From assembly GCA_028564925.1 (NCBI GenBank), contig CM053028.1:626271380-626335379 (forward strand): a DNA stretch of 64,000 nucleotides. The letters run 5' to 3'. The notes below the pieces were generated by a model. The model had not been told where the DNA came from. It did no database searches and worked only from the letters and a program-made list of their open reading frames with translations. Origin of the DNA: Lithobates sylvaticus (taxonomy: Eukaryota > Chordata > Amphibia > Anura > Ranidae). Below, one piece after another: positions 43,901 to 52,519 of this stretch. Position numbers and translations under genes: made by a program. Position 1 is the first letter of the stretch; every line of letters begins with the position of its first letter.

Positions 43901-46900
43901 AGGCAATCCTGTACCAACAGCCCAATAACTGTATATCTGCATTGGGCACTTTGGGGTGGCCTGGACTGAGGCACAGGAATGAGGAATCGTGAGCTTTCCG
44001 TGAGTGCAGGGCCTGTTCTCCACACAAGGTCATCCCAGAACACATGGCCCCTCTATCCTTCATCACCTCAGAACCCTTTAAACTAGTGGCTATGGACTTC
44101 CTAATGGTGTCAGCCTTCCCATCAACGATCCGCTACGTCATGTTGTTCATAGACCGCATCTCAAAATCTGCAATAGTGGTGCTCACAAAGGACAAGACTG
44201 CTGTAACCACCGCTAAGCTGTTGTGGAATCATGTGGTTCAGCCCTATGAGTGCCCCAAGCGCATCCTGTCAGACCAGGGCCATAATTTCAAGTCCCAGGT
44301 ATTTTCAGAGTTGTGTTGATTAAGCAGAATTCGTAAGTCCCACATGCCCCCCTACTATCCACATGGCAATGGGGTCTGGGAACGCTTTAATCACAAACTG
44401 ATGGGTATGCTGTGGATCCTGTAGCATGGGGATCGAGACCACTGGCACCAGCACATAGGGGAACATTGTCTGGGCCTATAAGAACACATCCCCTTCTTTC
44501 TCATGTTTGGATGTAGTGAGAGGCTCTCTGTGGACTTGCTGTTGAACACACCAAAGCAAGCTGTCCCCCGAAAACCCAACTAATGGGTGCAAGAGCAGTG
44601 GGAAAGGCTGAGAAAGGCTCAACAGCAGGTTCTTGAGCATTATCAGGAGGGGGCCATGGAAGCCACCCTGGACCTGTTGCCACTGTAGCTGGGGGATGGA
44701 GTGCTAGTGAAAAAGGTTATAAAGGGGGAATAGACTGGAAACGTTGTGGGAGACCACCCCGTACCGGGTAGAGAAACAGCCATTCTCACTGCTCTAACTA
44801 TACAATGTGGTGTCTGAGGACCCTGAAGTCAACAGGATACGTCTCCACCAGAATCTGTGTATGGGGCGGAGACAGCTCCATTAAGCCCCCTACAGATTCA
44901 CAGGATTTTAATCCTGCGAACATTCACCCTGTTAAAGAGGTTCCAGTTGAGTGGTATCAGCCACCCATCGACATGATCCCCACTGATTATCCCAGGTCTG
45001 AAGATGAAACCGCTGCCGCTTTTTTTTTAGAAGATCACTCAACAGAGCACTGGGAAAGTTCTAGGAGTCCTGAGGAACTTGTGGACTCCTGTGAGCACAC
45101 TAATGAGAGCCCAGGTGAGAGTACCCATGATAACCCCCAATCATCTGAAGCTCCTAAGCAAGCTCAAGTAAATGACAATCATGATGATGAGCTGGAGGAT
45201 TCCAGCGAGGGTGCTGCCCTATTTGGTCTAACCGGGGGGCAACTGCTGGCCAAATATTCTGTTGTATAAGGTACTGCTTGTTGTTATTGTGTTCTTTTCG
45301 GTTAACCACCTGTTTATGCTGTTGAATCTCACTGTTTTATTGTGTTTTGTGAGAGGCGATGCCGAGGACTGCATCTGTCAAAGCCGGGAAGTGTAGGCAG
45401 ATGCAGTTTGACCTTCTTACACAGATGGCACTGCTGCATCCACCATGCAGGGAGAGTGGAGGACAGGAGGAATAGCCATTCCGCATTTCTCTTAGGCTTC
45501 CATACATGTCATTGGGTGGGCTGCTGTCAAATTGGAAACTGCCACCCGGGTAACCTCTGTGGCCATCTTTAGTGAGGGCAAAACTTACAAAAAGCCCTAC
45601 CTCACTGCCGTTGTGAGTGTGGCTAGGTTAGGGACAGTAACCTGCTCGACAGGGAGAGTGTTCCTAGCATAGGGAAAGGTTCCATAGGAGTGACAGCACA
45701 GGGATCGTCATCAGAACTCCTTGGGGAACTTCCCAGCAACCTGTGCTTACTGCATCTGGCTGCTCCCTGCACTAGGTTCTGCCAGCCTCTGTGCATCGCT
45801 CTCTCTATGCAAGTCCCACCTACTGCTCTGAGTGTTGCCATTTGTTTCATACTGCTGGATAGACTCTGTTACTGTATCTGGAATGGACTGACAATATAAC
45901 TTTGAATTTTCACTGTGCCGTGCCTTCCCTCTGGGTGCCTACCACCTGGGCCTTTGCCCACCCCACAGCCTACGTGGTTTAGAAACAAATCATTAAAATA
46001 TCCATGAGAAAACTAAGCCATGCTTTTAGATTTGTTTTCATTTAAAGTCATGCAAATTATTCATGTAAGCAGAGAGGGTTCTGCTTAGTGGGACAAGTTC
46101 CCAGTTACCTTGCTCCCCATTGGCTCCTCTTTCCCCTTTTGCTCCAGGTGGTCCGGCAATTCCTTGTAATCCAGGAGCACCTAATCAGTCAAAAAAGAAT
46201 AAAAGCTAAAGTTTAATCTGCTTAGTTTTTGACCCCTCTGGTTCCTCCTTTACCCCCTCAAAAATGTGCTAATAAAGTTTTTAAATGCAGTTGTAACATA
46301 ATATATTGAATAAAATTATATTTTTCTTAATTCAGTGGTCAACAGTTAGACAAATGTTTGCAATTAAACTGAATTTAAAGTTCAGAATTTACCTGAAGCC
46401 CCTGTGTCTCCTCTACTCCCTTTAGTCCTGTTGGCCCCTGCTCTAGGGTTGCCACCATTTCTTCAAGTCAAACCCGAACACTTTAGCAATTGCACAGCAA
46501 TTTTTTTATAGTATAAACTATACATATATTTTGCTATTAAATAACATTTCTAACATATGAAGTTAATAACAAGAGTCCCCTTTACATCAGAGTCCACAGA
46601 GTTCCCCTTTTATATATGAATCCACAGAGTTCCCCTTTTACATCTGAACTCGCAGGGTTCCCTTTCACTGTAAGGGGGGACTCTGTAGACACTGGTGTAA
46701 GGGAGAACTCTGGGGCCTCTAACATAAGGGATGCTCTGGGAGCCCTGATTTAAGGGGGGAACACTGAGAACTTATCTTAAAGCGGAAGTAAACCCATCGA
46801 TTTAACAGTTTAAAAAAAAAAGCATGCCGGGAATGCTAACTGCACATTGGCTGTGCTCTCAACCAAACAGTCAAACTATCCAATGGCTGGTGTCATAACG

Positions 46901-49900
46901 GATCACATGTGCAGCACTGTGGCAGTTGAAGATTAAACAGAGGCAAAGATGGCAGCTTCCTTGGCTGAAAACGATAGGGGGGTTTACTTCCACTTTAAGG
47001 AGGAGGCAGATCAGGCAGGATCCACATGGATCCGGGCTGCAGCTCCTCACTCCAGGGCCATCACTTCTCCTCCAGGCTGAACAGGAAGTGGGTCCTGACT
47101 GAGACCCAATTGGCCAGGAGTCCTAAGACTACTGCTCTCCTTACACCCGTGCCTCCAAGAAAGCCTCCTCCTGTGTTGTAAAAGGGACCTTCTAGCACCG
47201 AAGAGCGGGCCCAAGGTCACCCTCCAGACTTAGGGGGCACCCTCAAGGGTCACCGACAGCCTCCTCAACACACCATCTCTATCTTCCACTGAATGCTCCC
47301 TGCTGGCATTGCTTATGTCTATTTATGAGGTGAACCTGCCCCCTTCCAGCCCCAATTTGCTGGGGATTGGTTAAGGCTCTCATAAATATTAGGGCAGCAC
47401 CCTCCAGCTCTACAAAGTTTCTACAAACTTCCAGACCAGGGGGAAGTGCCAGAGAGAGCTGCCCGATGAGTCATCCAGCCCTGACCTAAAGTAACCCTGA
47501 CCTAGATTACGCAGCTCAGGCTTAGCCCTGAGCCAACTATGTTTTGTCTGTCCTAACAGACCTACACTAACTCTAGCACACTTAAGCCCCATACACACGG
47601 TCGGACTTTTTCATGGATTCTGTCCGATCGGACAATGTTGTTGAAAAATCAGACCGTGTGTATGCACCATCGGACAGTGTACATCGGATTGTCCGACGGA
47701 CAAAGTCTTATCTCCTGCTGGAAAGATTTGCCGACAACACGGTCCGATCACACCAAATCCGATCGTGTGTACGGTTGTCCGACCGGACAAAGTGCTACGC
47801 ATGCTCAGATCACATTACAAGACCAAAGCTATTGGCTACTAGCCTCTACGTAGTCCCGTCGTAGGCAACAAACGTCACCACGTTCAGAATGATCGGATTT
47901 TCCGACAACTTTGTCCGACCGTGTGTACGCAAAACCAACATCAGACAAAGTATGACGGACATGGTCTGACGGACCTGGTCCTCGGATAATCCGCGCGTGT
48001 GTATGGGGCTTTACTAGAGCAGTGATGGTGAATCTTTTTGAGCCTCTTTTTGAGCCTGAGTGCCCAAACAGCGTCACAAAACAAACTTTATTATTTCAGT
48101 GCCAACATGTAATTAAACCAACCAGCAGCTCTGTACAGAGGCTGGGACTAATCATCCCTCTGAATGAGCCCTAAGGGACCAAAAATGTACGATTCTGCCC
48201 AGAAAAAAACTTTTGTGGTTTATCAAAGGAGTGCGTTACACTCAGAATGCAGGGATTAGGGATGCGTTACGCTCAGAATACAGGGATCAGAGATGTATTG
48301 GGATCAGAATACAGGGATCAGAGATGTATTGGGATCAGAATACTAGGATTGGGGGGGGGGGGTGATGTGAAGGCCAGCAGAGGACATTGCTATGGGGGGG
48401 GGCTTCCCAAAGCAGTGTCCTCTGCCCCTTCACATCACCCCCACATACACAGCAGTGTCCTCTGCGCCCCCCTCCCTTTCCCCCATACCACTGTCCTACT
48501 TGTGTATGTACAGCCAGAGTCCTCCACATTGCCATGCTTCAGCGCTCACCGCCCGAGCCCCTGCACCGGACGCCGCTCTCCTCTTGGCTCTCAAAGTCCA
48601 GGAAGGTGGAGTCATTGTTCTCTTCCTTGGTATTGTGGCACTGCTTACAGAGGCAGACACTCCGTGTCCTTCTCACTGGGCTGCCCTCAGTGCATGCAGG
48701 AAGGGTTTTGCTCACATCTGCCACCCCGCTATCCAATCGATCGCACTTGAAGATAGGAAGGGGGCCTCCTCCATGCCTTCACTGCCAGTGCAAGTGACTG
48801 CCTGGCAGGGGGATTCCCTCCCCTATCCTGGCAGCATGCTGCGTACCCACAGAGAGGGCTCAACGTGGCACGTGTGCCATAGGTTCGCCATCACTGTACT
48901 AGAGGGTGTTACAATACCTTGACAGCTCATCAGTTTATAAACCATAAATGAGGGACCTTGTGCACTCTATTCTCCTCAAAAACATAAAAGTGGTCGGGCA
49001 ACGCTATAGCTGCCCAGATTACTTTTAAAAACAGCCCAAAGCCTACTAAACAAAACTGAAACAGTTCAACCACAGACTTTGGATATACTAGACATGTCGG
49101 AAGATCCAATAAGGTTAAATTATGTTTTTTCAAGAACTACAAACAGCAAAACGTTTTTAACTGAGGAGATACTCTAGATCACTCTGGATTTTGTACAGCC
49201 TAAGGAAGACTACATTAGTCATACAGGGTCAAAGGGTCAATTTCAGTGCTGGCCGGGATGATTAGAAGCTCTGAGGACAATAAGCATACAATACTAAAAC
49301 AGGTAGTCAAATCTTCTTCTCACTGCACAGCTTGCAAAGGGGGCTCTGTGACCAGTAACAAAAATTCGGAAGGCTCTTCTTGTACTTTTGACATCAACCC
49401 TTGATTAGAGGGGGTTGGTACAGGGCCACAAGCCACAGCAACTTCTAATGATTCAGTACTGAATCTGTGTTGTCTATGTTTAAATTACTCTAAAACCCCC
49501 TTAACAGTGCCACTTCCACCACCTGGCCTCAAAACAACTGTGGGGGCTGCTATGGCTAGTGTGGCTAGGTGTAATACTTCCAGAAAAAGTGAAGGGAGTT
49601 CCCAGTTCTCCAGAATCATAGCTCCCAACTGTCCCTTATTTGGAGGGACTGTCCCTGATTTGGAGCAATGTCCCTCTTTCCCTCTTTTCTCCTCATTTTG
49701 GTCTGATCTATATATTTGTATATAAAATGCACTATTTATCTTTCAAAAAGTGTTTCCCAGTGCTAAACCTTTCATCCAATTTCTAAATTGCTTCATTTGT
49801 ACATTTTAAAAGCCAATATAAAGAAATGGTATACCAACATACGTTTGCTAGTAGGTGTGCCTCATTCACTTTTTTAAATGTTGGGAGGTATGCAGAATCC

Positions 49901-50152
49901 ACCTGGTGGAGTATTAGGCTACAGATCATTATTGGTATTAAAATTGTGTAAATTTTTACCTGGTTCACCCTTTTCTCCATTTGACCCCTTCATGCCTGGT
50001 AGACCGTTCTTCCCGGGAGCTCCACATGTGATGATTGAGTAGGCATTCTCATCTGGGTTTTGGCATATCTGTGTTCCTGGAGTCACTAATGCCACATGGA
50101 GCAAAAGTAGACCAAGGACCTTCATAATTGCCATATTCCAAATACAGCTGGT
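31563..50152 (-). CDS. Collectin gene (MBL/SP-A class), multi-exon
   Basis: Six coding segments on the minus strand, all with phase-1 junctions as in vertebrate collectins: 50152-49960 (ATG at 50134 or 50125), 46437-46393, 46180-46109, 42576-42532, 34662-34579 and 31924-31563. Together they give 783 nt, about 260 aa, close to the ~250 aa of MBL and SP-A. The order is signal peptide, short cysteine-bearing N-terminus, Gly-X-Y region, coiled-coil neck and C-type lectin domain. The product should be secreted, form trimers and larger oligomers, and bind mannose-type sugars on microbes in a calcium-dependent way. The lectin domain ('[12 protein letters not shown]', '[11 protein letters not shown]') is closest by eye to SP-A, while the EPN motif is MBL-like; the ortholog is unresolved. 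A 5' non-coding exon must lie upstream, because the first coding exon has its own acceptor. Two acceptors look damaged (exon 3 and lectin exon), so function is uncertain. Confidence 0.85.
32044..32931. mobile_element. hAT-type element in collectin intron 6
   Basis: Ends CAGGGATGTCCAACC and GGTTGGGCACCCCTG (imperfect inverted repeat). A perfect 8-bp target duplication GGTTAAAG lies at 32036-32043 and 32932-32939. No transposase. It contains a 55-bp-arm palindrome (32376-32501) and a second MITE-like end 'ggcccctttcacacaattgg' near 32645. Confidence 0.93.
32376..32501. repeat. Near-perfect inverted repeat, 55-bp arms
   Basis: Arms 32376-32430 and 32447-32501 are complementary except for one or two bases, with a 16-nt spacer that itself contains 'gtgcac'. 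It could extrude as a cruciform or fold as a long hairpin in RNA. Confidence 0.9.
32953..33940. mobile_element. Second hAT-type element, 21 bp from the first
   Basis: Ends CAGGGGTGTCCAAAC and, at the right, GACTTTGGGCATGCCTG. A perfect 8-bp target duplication CTGTAGGT lies at 32945-32952 and 33941-33948. The interior holds 'gagggccagatttgatgaa' near the left end, a 24-bp minisatellite, and no transposase frame. Confidence 0.93.
33255..33570 (+). repeat. ~24-bp minisatellite inside a hAT element
   Basis: About 13 copies of 'atgcagcctcaccattgcca', with variants ('attgacatga', 'aagtgccatga'). The array is confined to the hAT element. Confidence 0.9.
33949..34578. other. Collectin intron 6, nothing further seen
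   Basis: Ordinary intron sequence between the second hAT element and the neck exon. No repeat family or open frame recognised. Confidence 0.5.
34579..34662 (-). CDS. Collectin exon 6: coiled-coil neck
   Basis: 84 bp, acceptor TTTTCTTAG|CT and donor AAAAG|GTTAGC. It encodes [18 protein letters not shown] and then [10 protein letters not shown], with hydrophobic residues at heptad spacing (I, L, M, L, M, I, L, L). This is the trimerising neck. 84 bp is a usual neck-exon size in collectins. Confidence 0.9.
34663..36640. other. Collectin intron 5, left part
   Basis: No gene. A ~65-bp segment near 36249-36315 ('cttccttctctagcaaagtg') is repeated with changes at 36600-36668 ('cttccttctctgacaaagtg'), a small diverged local duplication. 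The DNA around 35100-35650 looks like decayed repeat but matches nothing I can name. Confidence 0.45.
36655..37461. pseudogene. Tc1/mariner fossil, two pieces in opposite orientation
   Basis: Plus-strand piece (about 36800-37461): '[16 protein letters not shown]', '[14 protein letters not shown]', then decayed 'HDNDPKHTAK'-like and 'NYKK...STMY' regions, and a terminal 'aataattattttccccactg' end that fits Tc1 inverted repeats. Minus-strand piece (about 36811-36655): '[19 protein letters not shown]' and '[10 protein letters not shown]'. Both come from the middle of a DDE transposase of the same kind, placed head to head around 36805. There are many disabling changes, so this is an old, rearranged fossil. 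Confidence 0.8.
37462..38137. other. Collectin intron 5, nothing further seen
   Basis: Ordinary sequence between the Tc1 fossil and the Harbinger MITE. No repeat or frame recognised. Confidence 0.4.
38138..38569. mobile_element. Harbinger-type MITE, copy 1
   Basis: Begins AGGCCCATACATACGATC and, on the other strand, AGCTTCATACACACGATG. It is flanked by TTA (38135-38137 and 38570-38572), the usual Harbinger target duplication. The interior is rich in 'cggacaa' words in both orientations. Same family as 47585-48010. Confidence 0.8.
38570..39110. other. Collectin intron 5, MITE-like flank
   Basis: No gene. 'acataggccaaacatcccgt' near 38773 looks like the start of the foldback element that continues to the right, but I cannot fix the boundary. 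Confidence 0.35.
39120..40170. mobile_element. Large foldback element
   Basis: Outer arms near 39122-39182 and 40111-40170 ('caaatcccatttaaaatgac' and its complement). Further inward, a pair around 39220-39275 ('ataccagacccttatc', 'cctgccaggtcaggaaa') faces its complement near 39985-40040. Inner arms lie at 39653-39692 and 39793-39827 ('gacagttcttatataggtaa'). The whole 1-kb stretch can fold on itself. Parts also occur in the foldback at 41505-42454. Confidence 0.7.
40171..41504. other. Collectin intron 5, no gene seen
   Basis: Moderate-complexity intron DNA. No repeat family, tandem array or coding frame recognised. Confidence 0.4.
41505..42454. mobile_element. Foldback MITE with GGCCTCATAYAC ends
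   Basis: The left end GGCCTCATATACCCAGG and the complement of the right end GGCCTCATACACATGGAT form terminal inverted repeats. Long inner arms (about 41635-41790 and 42050-42205) are complementary over most of their length ('cattgatttgaatagaagtc', 'ggatcttgaaggaaa'). Its centre (41790-42050) resembles the 39.2-40.1-kb foldback, suggesting nested insertion. No target duplication was recognised. Confidence 0.7.
42532..42576 (-). CDS. Collectin exon 5: collagen-like
   Basis: 45 bp, acceptor CTGACAG|GACC and donor CCAG|GTAAAA. It encodes [12 protein letters not shown] and then M-G-P, a small break in the Gly-X-Y register at the end that leads towards the neck. Phase 1 at both ends. Confidence 0.85.
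42577..43190. other. Collectin intron 4, no gene seen
   Basis: No recognisable repeat or frame. Ordinary intron sequence next to exon 5. Confidence 0.4.
43200..43870 (+). repeat. Dispersed repeat, possible old LTR, copy 1
   Basis: Shares, in the same order and orientation, blocks with 47150-47580: 'gcccaaggtcacc', 'ccccagatagggggc', 'ccgacagcct', 'ttggggattggt', 'gtgccagagaga', 'cctacct...ctag'. A TATA-like 'gtatatatagg' is near 43582. It lies just upstream of an integrase fossil, so an LTR is a fair guess. Boundaries are uncertain. Confidence 0.45.
44040..45270 (+). mobile_element. Fossil LTR-retroelement fragment (integrase region)
   Basis: The translation around 44044-44319 resembles a retroviral-type integrase core ('[20 protein letters not shown]', '[15 protein letters not shown]'). 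The following DNA (to about 45270) fits the acidic C-terminal end of such a polyprotein. It is a broken, old fragment with several breaks, of Ty3/Gypsy affinity by eye. It sits inside collectin intron 4. Confidence 0.7.
45271..46108. other. Collectin intron 4, right part
   Basis: No gene. Perhaps the downstream flank of the retroelement fossil. No tandem or inverted structure seen. Confidence 0.4.
46109..46180 (-). CDS. Collectin exon 4: collagen-like
   Basis: 72 bp, acceptor GATTAG|GTGCTC and donor CAAG|GTAACT, both good. It encodes [18 protein letters not shown] and then GANGEQ, eight clean Gly-X-Y triplets. Phase 1 at both ends. Confidence 0.9.
46393..46437 (-). CDS. Collectin exon 3: collagen-like, damaged
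   Basis: 45 bp, the right length for a collagen exon, phase 1 on both sides, with donor TCAG|GTAAAT. In the frame set by exon 2 it reads [15 protein letters not shown]. The first third breaks the Gly-X-Y rule, but the neighbouring frame reads GPTGLKG, so two compensating 1-bp changes are likely. Upstream of the acceptor there is no polypyrimidine tract, only a repeat edge ('tggtggcaaccctagagcag'). The exon may be skipped; exon 2 to exon 4 would stay in frame. Confidence 0.65.
46445..46530. repeat. Repeat edge abutting collectin exon 3
   Basis: 'gggttgccaccatttcttca' followed by 'agtcaaacccgaacac' matches the complement of 25068-25101. The edge lies only ~8 bp from the exon 3 acceptor and replaces its pyrimidine tract. 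The other end is not clear. Confidence 0.55.
46531..46776 (+). repeat. Short degenerate tandem region in intron 2
   Basis: 'gagtccccttttacat' and 'cagagttccccttttatat' recur three or four times around 46574-46670. 'ggggactctg' words follow, some inverted. Non-coding. Confidence 0.5.
46777..46998. mobile_element. Complete 222-bp TTAA MITE
   Basis: TTAAAGCGGAAGTAAACCC at the left and GGTTTACTTCCACTTTAA at the right form terminal inverted repeats with TTAA at both ends. An A-run is near 46811. Same end type as the outer MITE at 25895-31426. Confidence 0.88.
47150..47580 (+). repeat. Dispersed repeat, possible old LTR, copy 2
   Basis: Second copy of the family at 43200-43870, same orientation, 3.7 kb away, well diverged. 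Collectin exons 3 and 4 lie between the two, so they are unlikely to be the two LTRs of one element. Confidence 0.45.
47585..48010. mobile_element. Harbinger-type MITE, copy 2
   Basis: Ends AGCCCCATACACACGGTC and, on the other strand, AGCCCCATACACACGCGC. TTA target duplications lie at 47582-47584 and 48011-48013. Rich in 'tccgacgg' and 'gtccgac' words facing each other. Same family as 38138-38569. Confidence 0.88.
48020..48896. mobile_element. hAT-type element in collectin intron 2
   Basis: Ends CAGTGATGGTGAATC and GGTTCGCCATCACTG. A perfect 8-bp target duplication TACTAGAG lies at 48012-48019 and 48897-48904. It contains a short ~28-bp tandem array (48246-48345, 'gggatcagaatacagggatc'). Overlapping frames at 48.2-48.9 kb show no transposase motif. 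Confidence 0.93.
48905..49610. other. Collectin intron 2, no gene seen
   Basis: Ordinary sequence between the hAT element and a small MITE. Nothing recognised. Confidence 0.4.
49618..49892. mobile_element. 275-bp MITE next to collectin exon 2
   Basis: Ends ATAGCTCCCAACTGTCCC and, on the other strand, CATACCTCCCAACATTT. Flanked by a 7-bp direct repeat CAGAATC (49611-49617 and 49893-49899). It ends 67 bp from the exon 2 donor. hAT-like by duplication length, but the ends are not canonical. Confidence 0.75.
49960..50152 (-). CDS. Collectin exon 2: signal peptide, N-terminus, start of collagen
   Basis: The acceptor TCTCTCATACAG ends at 50153 and the donor CAG|GTAAAA at 49960, so this is an internal exon. 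The ATG at 50125 begins [19 protein letters not shown], a clear signal peptide; another ATG lies three codons earlier at 50134. The mature N-terminus has two cysteines ('[15 protein letters not shown]') that would link subunits, and then '[20 protein letters not shown]', the first Gly-X-Y triplets. Confidence 0.9.
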
Positions 50153-50211
50153 CTGTATGAGAGAAAGAAACACCTGTGGTTACTATTACAGCAAATAAGT
50201 TCATGTTCTGC

Positions 50212-50662
50212 TCTAGGACATCTACTCTAGATCCGTTAGGGCTATTCTAGGAGAACTAGAGCCATTCCAGGACATCTAGGGCTAGTCTAGGATATCTAGG
50301 CCACTCAAGGACATCTAGGGCTACTCTAGGACATATAGGGCTACTCTAGGACATATAGGGCTACTCTAGGACATCTAAAGCTACTCTAGGACATCCAGGA
50401 ACAATCCAGGATATCTAGGGCTACTCTAGGACATCTAGGGCCACTCAAGGACATCTAGGGCAATTCCAGGATATATAGGGCTACTCTAGGGCATCTAAAG
50501 ATACTCTATGACATCTAGGGCCCCTCCAGGACACCTTGAATCACTCCAGGACATCTGGTTCTACTCTATGACATCTAGGGCCTCTCCAGAACATGTATTG
50601 TCACTCCAGGACATCTAGGGATACTCTAGGACAACTAAAGCTACTCTAGGACACCTAGGGCA
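50212..50662 (+). repeat. ~21-bp minisatellite upstream of collectin exon 2
   Basis: About 21 copies of 'ggacatctagggctactcta' with frequent variants. Non-coding. It starts ~60 bp upstream of the exon 2 acceptor, in the presumed first intron. Confidence 0.9.
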
Positions 50663-51054
50663 GGCAATTGCTCTCCCGTTGCTTATAGTCCCATTCTGTT
50701 TGTTCTCCTGCCATACTGTTCACTCACCCAGACAAGGTGAAATATCTGGTACTAATGTTGTTGTATGGGGCCCACTACCCTCCCTATAAACATGGGGGTC
50801 TAGGTACAAGCCAGGGAGCGAGCCTGTCAGCAGGGGTGAAGCTTGAGAAGTATCTGGACTGCCAAGCTAGGGACCCAGCAGGGAAGCATGGGTGACGCTT
50901 GAGGGAGATACCATCGTAAAGATTGGAGGAGCTCAAGGGATTCAAAGTCAGTGAATCAGTGGGTCTAGTGAGAGACCGGGAGCTCAGTGTTGAAGAACTG
51001 CAAGAAGCAGTTGTAGTGAAGCTGAAGGAACTGTTACGTTTAATTTAGGAACTG
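50663..51054. other. Unassigned, no gene
   Basis: Repeated short words ('agcttgag', 'ggtgaagcttgag', 'ggtgacgcttgag') suggest an old dispersed repeat. Neither a collectin first exon nor a promoter could be picked out. Confidence 0.4.
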
Positions 51055-52310
51055 TTAACCCCTTCAGATCCGAGCTATAGCCAAATGACGGCTACAGCGC
51101 GGGCCTACTTTGCCGGGAGGCCATCAATAGAGTGCCACCTATCAATGCCCTCCAGTGGTGCCAATTGGTGCGGCCTATCAGTGTTGCCTACCAGTGCAGA
51201 TCAGTGCCCATCACTGCCACCCATCAGTGCCAGCTATCAGTGCCACCTATTAGTGCCACTTCTCAGTGCCCACCAGTGCCACCTATGAATACCCTTCAGT
51301 GCCACTTCTCAGTGCCCACCAGTGCCACCTCATCAGTGCCCATTAGTGCCACCTTATCATTGCCCATCGCTGCGGCCTCATCAGCGTACATCAATGAATG
51401 AGAAAAACTGCCTGTTTGCAAAATGTTTTATTTATTTTTTTCCATAAAAGATTTTTATTGTAGAAAGAAAATGGAGTTACATAGTTTTTGTACAAACAGT
51501 TTGTATTTGAACAACAGAGTAATTTACCATTGTGATTTGCACTTACTCGAAGAAAACATTGTTCGGTAGATAGCTTATTTATATAAACTTTTGAGGTCCA
51601 CCCTGTTCTGAGACCCGCTACTAAGGCCAGTCATGTGGCCCTTTCAGGGATAAATCCTTGGGTATGTATCTTATTATATCAAGGTGGTGAGCTTTTATGT
51701 GTAGGTCCGGCTGTTTCTCCCTAAGTGGGTGTTGTGGTGTGTAGCCCTTGAGGTGGGGTGGGACCTCACATGGGGCAGTCTCTACCGCCTTGTCTGGTGC
51801 ATAGAGTAAGGGGAGCGAGCAGTCACCTCAGCAAAGGTGGTCTAGTAGATGAGTAGATGGATTGTCTACATCAGATTAGTAGATAGTGTGGTAGTACAAA
51901 GGTTGAGTTAGCCAGTGGGTGAGTCGTGGGGGGGGGAGGGAGAGAGGGGGGTGGGGGAGAAGGAGGGACAAGGGGATCACCTCTCAGGACCCCACCGCGC
52001 AATAGGAACGGACTGAGCCAAGCCCAGATGGCCCTGTTTAGTTCCAAATCCACCCAGGGTCAACTTAAAATTTTATAACAAAATATAAAACGATCTTGTA
52101 TTTAAAAAAAAAAATCAGTCTTTTTTTAATTTTAACAAAAACCTTAGAGGTGATCAAATACCCTCAAAAGAAATCTCTATTTGTGGAAAAAATTATTCGG
52201 GTACAGTGTTGTATGACTGTGCCATTGTTGTTTAAAGAGTGAAAGCACTGAAAGCTGAAAATTGGTCTGGGCAGAAGGGGGGATTAAGTGCCGAGTAAGC
52301 AAGTGGTTAA
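51055..52310. mobile_element. TTAA element, copy 3 (reverse orientation to copy 1)
   Basis: TTAA at 51055-51058 and 52307-52310. The right end, complemented, reads CCACTTGCTTACTCGGCACTTAA and onward like the left end of copy 1 ('accaattttcagctttc'). The left end ('gctatagccaaatgacggct') matches the complemented right end of copy 1. It carries a minisatellite (51130-51400) where copy 1 has its hairpins. A second repeat seems to be inserted at about 51420-52075. No coding. Confidence 0.8.
51130..51400 (+). repeat. Short-unit minisatellite in TTAA copy 3
   Basis: Irregular array of 'cagtgccacctatcagtgcc'-type units (about 14-20 bp). The unit sequence is unrelated to the array in copy 1. Confidence 0.8.
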
Positions 52311-52519
52311 CCACTTCAGCCCTGGACCAATTGGCAGCCAAAGGACCAGGCCCCTTTTTGCGATTCGGCACTGCGTCGCTTTAACTGACAATTGCGCGGT
52401 CGTGCGTCCTTTTTTTCCCACAAATAGAGCTTTCTTTTGGTGGTATTTGATCGCCCCTGCGGTTTTTATTTTTTTTTACGCTATAAACAAAAATAGAGCG
52501 ACAATTTTGAAAACAATGC

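Noticed and set aside
43200-47580. One LTR retroelement spanning both LTR-like blocks
   Set aside because: Collectin exons 3 and 4 with good splice sites lie between the blocks, and the blocks are strongly diverged.
48247-48922. Three overlapping plus-strand frames of 136-176 codons
   Set aside because: They lie inside a non-autonomous hAT element, partly in a tandem array, and show no transposase or other domain.
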